A stretch of DNA of 29,275 nucleotides from JBBQNY01 sp038221545 (GTDB lineage: Bacteria; Pseudomonadota; Gammaproteobacteria; Xanthomonadales; Ahniellaceae), in NCBI GenBank assembly GCA_038221545.1, contig JBBRIE010000009.1, forward strand, positions 1 through 29,275, in the 5' to 3' direction. Shown in pieces: positions 1 to 6,838 of the stretch (its first letter is position 1; each line of letters starts with the position of its first letter). The position numbers and the translations under genes were made by a program. The notes beneath the pieces are model-generated. The model made no database searches, was not told where the DNA came from, and saw only the letters and a program-made list of their open reading frames with translations.

Positions 1-258
1 ACGGTTCCGCTGAGCGACGCGCCTTACAGGATCTCGCTTCGGCAAGGCAATCGATCCATCACGGAAGTGTCCGTCGCCCAGGCCGAATCGCGGCTGTTGC
101 GCGGGCAGGTGTATCCCGATGGTGGTGAGATACATCTGGAGCACTTCGACGCGAGAGGCCACGCGCTGGACGTTGGCGGTAACTTGCGTATCAGTGTGGT
201 GCAGATGTTGAGCCTGGACACCCGTGCAGCTTCCGTCGCTACCGCCGAGGCCACATGA
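1..258 (+). CDS. C-terminal end of an unidentified protein (5' truncated by window edge)
   Basis: The first reading frame is open from base 1 to the TGA at 256-258, giving the last 85 residues of a protein whose start lies to the left. The visible part has alternating hydrophobic and polar residues (for example GEIHLEHFDARG and GNLRISVVQML), which suggests beta strands, and ends in a short Ala/Thr-rich tail. I do not recognise the family. A beta-sandwich carbohydrate-binding end such as that of a Wzt-type O-antigen ABC ATPase would fit the position next to a methyltransferase, but nothing in the sequence proves it. An internal GTG at 67 could start a short frame, but the frame is open before it, so a longer upstream gene is more likely. 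Confidence 0.55.
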   Translation, partial: TVPLSDAPYRISLRQGNRSITEVSVAQAESRLLRGQVYPDGGEIHLEHFDARGHALDVGGNLRISVVQMLSLDTRAASVATAEAT

Positions 259-343
259 GATTCGAGCCAGCGCACCGCATCACGGCGACGCACGAACAGC
301 GAGAATCGCAACGCTCCAAGGCTCCACAACAGGTTTTTCAAAC

Positions 344-1198
344 ATGCTGATGGATCGCTTCACGTGTCTTGAGGACTACCTTGGTTCCGCTTATCTCGCG
401 GGAGTGCCGGAACGTCGGCGCCTTGAACAGATGATGTACGAGCGTGGCGGGGAAACTCTGCGCGCGCAGTGCTGGTCGTGCGACCGCGAGCAGGCCCTGG
501 AGATGCAACCCGAGCGTGCGTCCCACGGCGAACTCATGTGGCGCGAAACGCTGCGTTGCCCCGAGTGCCGACAGGCGGGCCGCAAGCGTTTCGGCGTGCA
601 ACTCCTCGGAGAGTTGATGCCCGAGGACGCGCCGCCGCCCTACCTTACCGAGCAAGTCAGCTACAGCTTCGTCGCCGCGCGCAAGCGCTGGTCGAAGGCA
701 ATCGGAAGCGAGTACGTGCCTTCGATGGCGCAGCGGGCAGTGCAGACCCTCAAGCTCAACTATCTCGCGCAGGGCATGTCACTTGTGATACGCCACGAGG
801 ACCTGACCCAGTTGACGTTGCCCGACGCCAGTGTCGGCGGGATCCTGAGCATGGATGTGCTTGAACACATTCCGGATACACGCGCAGTGCTCCGTGAAGC
901 CCGGCGCGTGCTGGTGCCGGGCGCGCCTTTCATCATCACCGCGCCATTTCTCAACGGATCGCAACAGACCGAGGTGTGCGCCACGCTCGAAGCCGATGGC
1001 TCGATCCGGCATCTGCTCGAGCCGGAGTATCACGGTGACCCGCTCAACGACGAAGGCGTGTTGTGTTTCTACCATTTCGGCTGGGACCTGCTGGATTCGC
1101 TGCGCGAAGCGCGGTTCGCGCGGGCCGAAATCGTGTTCGCGTGGGATCCGCACTACGGTTACCTGACGGAGCAGTCCGCGTTCGTCGGTTACGCCTGA
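344..1198 (+). CDS. SAM-dependent methyltransferase-like protein with N-terminal Cys4 motif
   Basis: The 284-residue product has the second half of a class I (Methyltransf_11-like) domain: the run LPDASVGGILSMDVLEHIPD, then a helix and VLVPGAPFIITAPF, as in motifs II and III of small-molecule methyltransferases. Two CxxC pairs (C43/C46 and C72/C75) could bind zinc. The glycine-rich SAM loop (GxGxG) normally found before this is not visible; a GSEY segment sits about where it should be. Related glycan-cluster methyltransferases share this look, so the protein may modify a sugar or lipid, but its substrate is unknown. ATG 344 was chosen because an upstream in-frame GTG (224) would overlap the preceding gene by 35 bases; the ribosome site is weak for both. 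The gene end overlaps the convergent oxygenase gene by 10 bases. Confidence 0.75.
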   Translation: MLMDRFTCLEDYLGSAYLAGVPERRRLEQMMYERGGETLRAQCWSCDREQALEMQPERASHGELMWRETLRCPECRQAGRKRFGVQLLGELMPEDAPPPYLTEQVSYSFVAARKRWSKAIGSEYVPSMAQRAVQTLKLNYLAQGMSLVIRHEDLTQLTLPDASVGGILSMDVLEHIPDTRAVLREARRVLVPGAPFIITAPFLNGSQQTEVCATLEADGSIRHLLEPEYHGDPLNDEGVLCFYHFGWDLLDSLREARFARAEIVFAWDPHYGYLTEQSAFVGYA

Positions 1199-2139
1199 TG
1201 CCGGGAGCGTCGAAGCGCGGCGAGTGCCCGACGCCCGAAGTAGACGAGCCGGTGCAAGCCGCTGCCGCGCAGGGCTTCCGTGGCGAGTTCCATGCGAGCC
1301 TCGAGGGCGGTCAGATCGCGGTAAAGGCGCTGGTTGTGCTGATCGCGCCGTGCCAGCAATCCGCGCAATTCCTCGACGTGGTGGGTGTCGAGGGTCAACC
1401 CCGGGCGGAAGTGCTCCGGCAACGGGCGATCCACGTAGATCGTCGAATGCGGGTAGGCGACTTCTTCGGACGGACGGTCGCGCGTGTAGAAATACAGCGC
1501 GATCGACTTGCGCGAGAGTTCACTTCGCTCCGGCGGCAGGGCGATCCGCGCGAAGCCATGCCAGGAAATTTCGCTGGTCTCGAAGATCACGCAGCGGTTG
1601 AACAGGGGCTCGATCTCGATTACGCGGTCATCGGCCGCACGCGGATCGGAATGCAGCTCGAGATTGCCGCCCCACGCCGCTTGCCACTCGCGATTGAGAT
1701 AGACGATCAGGTTCAGTCGCCGGTGCCAGGGTTCCAGCGGGTGCCGGTTGAAATCGATGTGCGGGTCCAGGTCCTGACCGCTCCGGTTCTCGTGCGTGCC
1801 GCCGCCGAAGTAATGCGGGTCGTACAGCAGGCCCGGGATCGAGGTGATGCAACCGACCATCTCCAGGAAATCACCGGAGCGCACCAGCTCGTCGAGCGAC
1901 TCGTATGCGCCGCCAAGCGGCCGTATTCGTTCGATCGTCGACTTGAGTCCGGGCTGCCCGGCCTCGTTCAGCGCATTGCCACGCTCGAACGCCGGAAACG
2001 ACGACAGCAGCCGCGCGGCAAAATCCTGTGTGAGGAAATCATCGATGACCACGTGGCGAAACGGCTTCGCGCCGGCGAAGCGCGAGGCCAGCGACGCGCG
2101 CTCCCGCAGCACGCGCGGATCGATCAGGTCGTCGATCAC
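1189..2139 (-). CDS. 2-oxoglutarate/Fe(II)-dependent oxygenase, prolyl-hydroxylase-like
   Basis: The 316-residue product shows the double-stranded beta-helix oxygenase signature: HxD in DPHIDFNRHP (H127, D129), a distal His in ISWHGF (H194), and Arg in SRKSIALYFYT (R210) for the 2-oxoglutarate carboxylate. These are the expected iron and co-substrate ligands. The C-terminus (about 253-290) looks like a coiled coil and ends in a basic, Arg-rich tail, which could hold the enzyme to a membrane or partner. The GTG start at 2139 overlaps the ptsI stop as GTGA, so translation is probably coupled; a longer frame starting at 2184 would overlap ptsI by 49 bases and is less likely. Similar proteins occur in polysaccharide gene clusters, so the substrate could be a glycan or lipid rather than a protein. 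The family is clear; the substrate is unknown. Confidence 0.85.
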   Translation of the reverse strand: MIDDLIDPRVLRERASLASRFAGAKPFRHVVIDDFLTQDFAARLLSSFPAFERGNALNEAGQPGLKSTIERIRPLGGAYESLDELVRSGDFLEMVGCITSIPGLLYDPHYFGGGTHENRSGQDLDPHIDFNRHPLEPWHRRLNLIVYLNREWQAAWGGNLELHSDPRAADDRVIEIEPLFNRCVIFETSEISWHGFARIALPPERSELSRKSIALYFYTRDRPSEEVAYPHSTIYVDRPLPEHFRPGLTLDTHHVEELRGLLARRDQHNQRLYRDLTALEARMELATEALRGSGLHRLVYFGRRALAALRRSRHQA

Positions 2140-3869
2140 GCCAGCCTGTCCAGGATGGCGTCGATCGCGAGGCGATCGCCGCACGCCAGCAACGCCGGCA
2201 GGCGCTGGCGCAGACGTACCGGGGACAACGACCGCAATGCGGCGCGAACTTCCAGCAGCGCCGAAACGCGCATGCTGAGGTCGCTCAACCCGAGCATGAG
2301 CAGCACCGGCAGGTAGTGCGGATCGCTGGCGAGCTCACCGCACAACGTGACGGGCTTGCCGGCCCGTTCGGCGGCGGCGACGACGCCCGCGACCAGCCGC
2401 AGCACCGCCGGGTGCAGCGGGTCGTAGGCGACGCTCACCGCGTCGTTGTCCCGGTCGGCCGCCAGCAGGTACTGGACGAGGTCGTTGCTGCCGATCGACA
2501 GGAAATCGAGTTCCTGCAGCAGCTCCGGCGCGATCAGCGCGGCGGCGGGGACTTCGATCATGCCGCCGACCAGCACGTCGTCGCCCACGTCGACGCCTTC
2601 GCCGGCCAGCAGGGTACGGCAGGTGTCGAGCAGGCCGCGCGCCGCGCGCGCTTCCTCGATACTGCCGAGCATCGGCAACAGGACGCGCACCGGGCCGTAC
2701 TGCGAAGCACGCAGCATCGCGCGCAGCTGCGTCACGAACATCGAACGGCGCGCCAGCGACAGGCGCACGCCGCGCAGGCCCAGCGCCGGGTTCGGTTCGG
2801 CAGCGAGGTCGAGTGCCGGGGAGGCCTTGTCGGCGCCGAGGTCGAGCGTGCGCAAGGTGACGGGCTTGCCGCCCATCGCCACGACCGCGTCCCGATACAC
2901 GCGGAACTGCGCTTCCTCGTCGGGCAGCCCGCCTTCCTGGAGGAACAGGAACTCGGTGCGGAACAGGCCGACGCCTGTTGCGCCAAGCCGCCGTGCTTCG
3001 GCGATCTCCGAGGGCTGCTCCGCGTTGACCTGCAACGACACCGTGCTGCCATCCGCAGTCACGGTTTCCGCGCCGCGCAGCCGACCGCGTTCGCGTCGGC
3101 TGCGTTGCGCCTCGCGCTGGTAGAGGCGCAGCCGCTTGAGGTCGAGGGCGTCGGGATGCACGATCACCCGGCCGTGGTCGGCGTCGAGCAGCAGCAGGTC
3201 GCCGTCGTGCAGATGTGCGAACGCCTCGTGTACGCCGCAGGCCATCGGCGCGTACAGGCTGCGCGCCATGATCGCGCTGTGCGCGAAGGTGTTGCCACCG
3301 ACCGTGATGAAGCCCAGCGTGCCGTTCTCGTAGAGGCGCATGAGCTCGGCGGGGCCGACGGTGTCCGACACCAGCAATTCCCCGACCGGGGCGTCGCCCG
3401 GTTCGATCACGACGCTTGATTCGCCGCGCTTGAGCGCCGCGTACAGTCGTGCGATCAGCTGGTCGAAGTCGTCCCTGCGCGCACGCAGGTAAGGATCCTC
3501 CACGCTCTCGAACGCCGCCGCGAGCTTGTCGCGCTCGTACTTGAGCGCGGTGGTTGCACGGATGCGTTCCGTGCGGATGCGCGCGAGGATCGCACCCGTG
3601 AAGTCGGGATCGTCGAGGATCGAAGCGTGTGCATCGATGAATTCGCCGAGTTCGTCGGCCAGCGCCTGCGGGATGCGCGCGCGCACACTACGCAACTGGG
3701 CATGCGCGGTGGCCACGGCCTGGGTGAACAGGGTCGCCTCCACCGCGGATTCGCCTGCGGTCAACACGCTCGCGTCGACTTCGAAACGAACGGGGTAGAT
3801 CAGCCTCGCGCGGCCAAGGGCCATGCCGCGCGACGCCATGGTGCCGCCCAGTTCAAACCGGGCGGGCAT
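2136..3869 (-). CDS. ptsI: Phosphoenolpyruvate-protein phosphotransferase (PTS enzyme I)
   Basis: Enzyme I takes phosphate from phosphoenolpyruvate onto a histidine and passes it to HPr in the cytoplasm. The 577-residue protein has the usual length and order: an N-terminal HPr-binding helical part, the swivelling phosphohistidine domain with GGNTFAHSAIMAR (active His197), then the PEP-binding barrel with GLFRTEFLF, IGSNDLVQY and the active-site cysteine in TLCGELASDP (Cys510). ATG 3869 was chosen over a GTG at 3899 because GAGGGA lies four bases upstream of it and it gives the normal N-terminus. It overlaps the ptsH end by 17 bases. No sugar-specific EIIB or EIIC is nearby, so the protein probably feeds a regulatory rather than a transport relay. 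Confidence 0.97.
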   Translation of the reverse strand: MPARFELGGTMASRGMALGRARLIYPVRFEVDASVLTAGESAVEATLFTQAVATAHAQLRSVRARIPQALADELGEFIDAHASILDDPDFTGAILARIRTERIRATTALKYERDKLAAAFESVEDPYLRARRDDFDQLIARLYAALKRGESSVVIEPGDAPVGELLVSDTVGPAELMRLYENGTLGFITVGGNTFAHSAIMARSLYAPMACGVHEAFAHLHDGDLLLLDADHGRVIVHPDALDLKRLRLYQREAQRSRRERGRLRGAETVTADGSTVSLQVNAEQPSEIAEARRLGATGVGLFRTEFLFLQEGGLPDEEAQFRVYRDAVVAMGGKPVTLRTLDLGADKASPALDLAAEPNPALGLRGVRLSLARRSMFVTQLRAMLRASQYGPVRVLLPMLGSIEEARAARGLLDTCRTLLAGEGVDVGDDVLVGGMIEVPAAALIAPELLQELDFLSIGSNDLVQYLLAADRDNDAVSVAYDPLHPAVLRLVAGVVAAAERAGKPVTLCGELASDPHYLPVLLMLGLSDLSMRVSALLEVRAALRSLSPVRLRQRLPALLACGDRLAIDAILDRLA

Positions 3870-4146
3870 TCGGTCCCTCGAAGCCGCAGGCGAAGGCACC
3901 GGCGAGCGCTGCGATCGCCGCTTCCGCCTCCGGGCCTTCGGCGCGGGCGCGCAGGACCGCGCCCTGCGGCGCGGCCAGCATCATGAGGCCCATGATGCTC
4001 TTGGCGTTGATCTCGCGACCGCGCAGCGACAACCAGATCTGCGCGTTGAATGGAGCCAGCAACTGCACCAGGCGCGCCGACGGCCGCGCGTGCAGTCCGA
4101 GCGGATTGACCACCGTGACCTCGGTCACTGCCTCAGAGCCTTGCAT
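3853..4146 (-). CDS. ptsH: HPr phosphocarrier protein
   Basis: HPr is the small cytoplasmic carrier between enzyme I and EIIA proteins. The 97-residue product has the active-site motif NPLGLHARPSA with His19 as phosphate acceptor, and the regulatory motif INAKSIMGLM with Ser50, the residue that HPr kinase modifies. Both are intact, so both kinds of phosphorylation should be possible; hprK lies three genes upstream in the same transcript direction. ATG 4146 has a GGTGA element six bases upstream and overlaps the EIIA end by 14 bases. A GTG at 4128 would give a 91-residue protein closer to the textbook N-terminus, but its upstream purine run is only two bases away. Confidence 0.96.
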   Translation of the reverse strand: MQGSEAVTEVTVVNPLGLHARPSARLVQLLAPFNAQIWLSLRGREINAKSIMGLMMLAAPQGAVLRARAEGPEAEAAIAALAGAFACGFEGPNARPV

Positions 4147-4531
4147 GGTCGCTCACCACGCCGCCGTGGGCGCCGTTCTCCGCGATCGCGTGCAGTTCAG
4201 CCAACGGCAGTTCCGCATAGTTGATCACCCGCAACAGCATCGGCAGGTTGATGCCCGCGAGCCAGCGGTAGGGCACGCCCTGGTCGCCCAGTCCCACGGC
4301 GATGTTCGAGGGCGTGGCGCCAAACACGTCGGTCAGCACCAGCACGCCCTCGCCGGCGTCGATCTCGACCATGCAGCGCGCCGCCTGCGCGCGCGTCGAC
4401 TCCGCACTGGGCCCGTGGTTGAACTCCACCGCGCGGATCTGCGCCGGCACGGCACCCACGATCTGGCGCGCGGCGCCCAGCAGGGCCGCACCCACGGGCG
4501 CGTGCGTGAGGATCAGCACGCCGACGCTCAT
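4133..4531 (-). CDS. PTS EIIA component, mannose/sorbose family
   Basis: The 132-residue product matches the single EIIA-Man domain: it begins MSVGVLILTHAPVG, with His10 as the likely phosphorylation site, followed by GVLVLTDVFGATPSNIA, the conserved core loop of this fold. It would accept phosphate from HPr. In proteobacteria with HprK such stand-alone EIIA-Man proteins occur without their EIIB, EIIC or EIID partners and are thought to be regulatory; none of those partners lies in this window. An upstream frame runs back to 4603 within rapZ, but the family N-terminus and the spacing (ten bases after the rapZ stop) support the ATG at 4531. The ribosome site is weak, so translation may depend on rapZ. 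Confidence 0.93.
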   Translation of the reverse strand: MSVGVLILTHAPVGAALLGAARQIVGAVPAQIRAVEFNHGPSAESTRAQAARCMVEIDAGEGVLVLTDVFGATPSNIAVGLGDQGVPYRWLAGINLPMLLRVINYAELPLAELHAIAENGAHGGVVSDHARL

Positions 4532-4541
4532 CGCTGCGTAC

Positions 4542-5408
4542 TCATTCGAGTTCCCGGTGGAAGGTGTGGACGCGTGCATGGTGCGCACGGAAATGCGACG
4601 CAAGTGTTTCCGCGATATACACCGAGCGATGCCGTCCGCCGGTGCAGCCGATCATCACGGCGAGGCTGCGCCGTTGTTCGGCATCGCCCGCGTCGAGCGT
4701 CCCCGCGACCAGCGCCTGCACCCGCTCGATGTAGCCCGCCACGCTGGAATGTTGCAGGAACCATTGCGCCACGATCTCGTCGCGACCGCTCAATGCGCGC
4801 AATTCCGGCACCCAGTGCGGGTTCGGCAGGGCGCGCGCGTCGAACACGAAATCCGATTCGGCGGGAACGCCGCGGCGGTAGGCAAACGACTCGAACAACA
4901 GCATCACTGCCGCTTCGGACCCCGCAAACGCGTCGAACAATTGCCGGCGAAGCTGGTGCACGTTGAGGCTGGAAGTGTCGATGCGCAGCTCCGCCAGCGC
5001 CGACAGCGGCGCCAGCAGTCGCCGCTCCTCGGCAATCGCCTCGGCCAGGCTCACCTGCGTCAACGGATGCCGCCGCCGCGTATCCGCGAAACGCTTCACC
5101 AGCGTCGCGTCGCCGGCGTCAAGGAACGCGATCCGGTAGTGGATGCCGCGCGCGGCCAGGTCGCCGAGGATCTGCGGCAGGTGCTCGAGGTCTTCGGGAC
5201 GGATGCGCGCGTCGACGCCGATCGCGAGGGGCCGCGGAGCGCTGCGCGCGTCCAGCGCGGGCTGCGCCATGGCGGTGACGAGATCGGGTATGAGGCGCGG
5301 CGGCAGGTTGTCGACGCAGTAGTAGCCCGCGTCTTCCAGCGCCCGCAAGGCGATCGTCTTGCCGGACCCGGAGAGTCCGCTCACGATCACCAGCGCCTTG
5401 CCGGTCAC
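4542..5408 (-). CDS. rapZ: RNase adapter / nucleotide-binding protein RapZ
   Basis: The 288-residue protein carries the P-loop GLSGSGKT (residues 11-18), then YYCVDNLPP, and the C-terminal signature GCTGGRHRSVYIAE, all typical of RapZ (YvcJ/YhbJ), which is about 285 residues long. In enterobacteria RapZ binds glucosamine-6-phosphate and guides RNase E to the sRNA GlmZ; whether that pathway exists here is unknown. The GTG start at 5408 overlaps the hprK stop as GTGA, which gives the normal N-terminus and implies coupled translation. The frame is open 69 codons further upstream inside hprK, but that part is Arg/Pro-rich and not family-like. The position between hprK and the EIIA gene is typical of proteobacteria. 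Confidence 0.96.
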   Translation of the reverse strand: MTGKALVIVSGLSGSGKTIALRALEDAGYYCVDNLPPRLIPDLVTAMAQPALDARSAPRPLAIGVDARIRPEDLEHLPQILGDLAARGIHYRIAFLDAGDATLVKRFADTRRRHPLTQVSLAEAIAEERRLLAPLSALAELRIDTSSLNVHQLRRQLFDAFAGSEAAVMLLFESFAYRRGVPAESDFVFDARALPNPHWVPELRALSGRDEIVAQWFLQHSSVAGYIERVQALVAGTLDAGDAEQRRSLAVMIGCTGGRHRSVYIAETLASHFRAHHARVHTFHRELE

Positions 5409-6385
5409 TCCGGCCCCATCTGGTGCCGCATCTGGTGCGACTGCCGGTCGAGGAACACCTGGGCGGGATCGGTGCCGCTGCCGCGCAGCAGGTGGTTGCG
5501 GACCGCCGTCTCGAGCAGTACCGCGAGGTTTCGTCCGGGCGCGACCGGAATCACGACGCGCGGGATGGCGACGTCGAGTACCGCCTGCTCGTCGTGGATG
5601 CCCTTGAGACGGCACATCGGATCGACATTGGCGAGCGCATCGATCGGTCCCAGCTCGACGATGAGGCGCAGGTACTTGTTGCGCTTGACCGCGGTGTGGC
5701 CGAACAGCTCGCGCACGTTGAGGATGCCGAGGCCGCGGACCTCGAGCAGGTCCTGCAGCATCTCCGGGCAGGTGCCGTCAATGACGTCCGGGGCGATCAG
5801 GGTGAAGTCGGGCGCGTCGTCGGCAATAAGCCGGTGGCCGCGCGTGATGAGGTCGAGCGCGAGTTCGCTCTTGCCCGACGAAGAGGGTCCCGTGATGAGC
5901 ACGCCGATGGAATACACCTCGACGAACACGCCGTGCAGGGTGGTGCGCCGCGCGAGCTGCCGCGCCAGGTGGTAGTGCAGATAGGTTTCCAGCTCACGGC
6001 CCGACGAGGCCGACACCCAGACGGGCGTGTCGGACGCCTCGGCAGCCGTCGCCAGGTCCTCCGGCAACGACTGGTTGCGCGTGGCGATCAGCGCCGCCGG
6101 CTTCTGCGCGAGGATGCGCGCGATCGTCTCGGAACGCTGCCGGGGCTCCAGTCCGTCGAGATACGCGAGTTCCTCGGTACCGATGATCTGGACCTGGTTC
6201 GGATAGATGAGATTGAGGTAGCCCACCAGCGCCGGCCGACTCTTCCGGCGTGAATGGGCTTCGATGGTCCGCGCTGCGGCTCCCTGGCCACCCGCCCAGC
6301 GCAGTTCGAGCCGTTCGCCGACCTGGTCGAACAATTCGCGCAGGCTGAGCGAGCGCGGCGTTTCGCTGGCGGCCTGCCTCGTCAC
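5405..6385 (-). CDS. hprK: HPr kinase/phosphorylase
   Basis: HprK adds phosphate to, or removes it from, the regulatory serine of HPr. The 326-residue product has an N-terminal domain, then TTLHGVFVEVY with the conserved His151, a Walker A loop GPSSSGKS (166-173), the acidic ADDAPDF segment, and the HprK signature VRGLGILNVRELFG. The GTG at 6385 was chosen because it follows hpf by 22 bases, has an AGGGGG run upstream, and gives the usual length; an upstream extension to 6553 would lie within hpf and is rich in Arg/Ser/Thr, as expected for a shadow. Its substrate HPr with Ser50 is encoded in the same gene run. The common neighbour ptsN is absent between hpf and this gene. Confidence 0.96.
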   Translation of the reverse strand: MTRQAASETPRSLSLRELFDQVGERLELRWAGGQGAAARTIEAHSRRKSRPALVGYLNLIYPNQVQIIGTEELAYLDGLEPRQRSETIARILAQKPAALIATRNQSLPEDLATAAEASDTPVWVSASSGRELETYLHYHLARQLARRTTLHGVFVEVYSIGVLITGPSSSGKSELALDLITRGHRLIADDAPDFTLIAPDVIDGTCPEMLQDLLEVRGLGILNVRELFGHTAVKRNKYLRLIVELGPIDALANVDPMCRLKGIHDEQAVLDVAIPRVVIPVAPGRNLAVLLETAVRNHLLRGSGTDPAQVFLDRQSHQMRHQMGPE

Positions 6386-6407
6386 GGGATCGGCCCCCTG
6401 CCCGGCG

Positions 6408-6737
6408 TCAGGCGCCGTGGAGGGCGCGCGCCTCGCGCGTCGCCCCGCGCTGGTGGTCGGTGAGCTTGTCCTTGTGCTTGCGAACCTGCGTGTCGAGCTT
6501 GTCGACCAGCGCGTCGATCGCGGCGTACATGTCGGCCGCGGAAGCGTCGGCATGCAGGACTTTCTGCGCGATGGTGACGGTGGCTTCCGCCTTGTGCAGC
6601 AGCTTCTCGACGCCGAGCACCACGTTGATGTCGAGTACGTGGTCGAAGTGGCGCACGATCCGTTCGAGCTTGGCGGTGACGTAGTCGCGCAGTGCGGGTG
6701 TGACTTCCATCTGCTGGCCGGAGATGTGTAGTTGCAT
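6408..6737 (-). CDS. hpf: Ribosome hibernation promoting factor, short HPF type
   Basis: HPF binds the 30S subunit in slow growth and helps form inactive 100S ribosomes. The 109-residue product begins MQLHISGQQMEVTPALRDYV and contains the conserved KLERIVRHFDHV and AEATVTIAQKVLHAD segments, followed by a basic C-terminal tail (KHKDKLTDHQR). It lacks the extra C-terminal dimerisation domain of long HPF. The ATG at 6737 has a strong AGGAGG five bases upstream. It lies 101 bases after rpoN in the usual rpoN-hpf pair, where sigma-54 activity and ribosome hibernation genes are commonly linked. Confidence 0.96.
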   Translation of the reverse strand: MQLHISGQQMEVTPALRDYVTAKLERIVRHFDHVLDINVVLGVEKLLHKAEATVTIAQKVLHADASAADMYAAIDALVDKLDTQVRKHKDKLTDHQRGATREARALHGA

Positions 6738-6838
6738 CGAAACCTCCTGGTGACTCGGTGAACCGCGAGATGCGATCTTCGCGGAGTGCGGTTGCAGCGG
6801 AAGTGAAGAAGGCGGTTCGACCGGCGCCGCGAGGGGCG

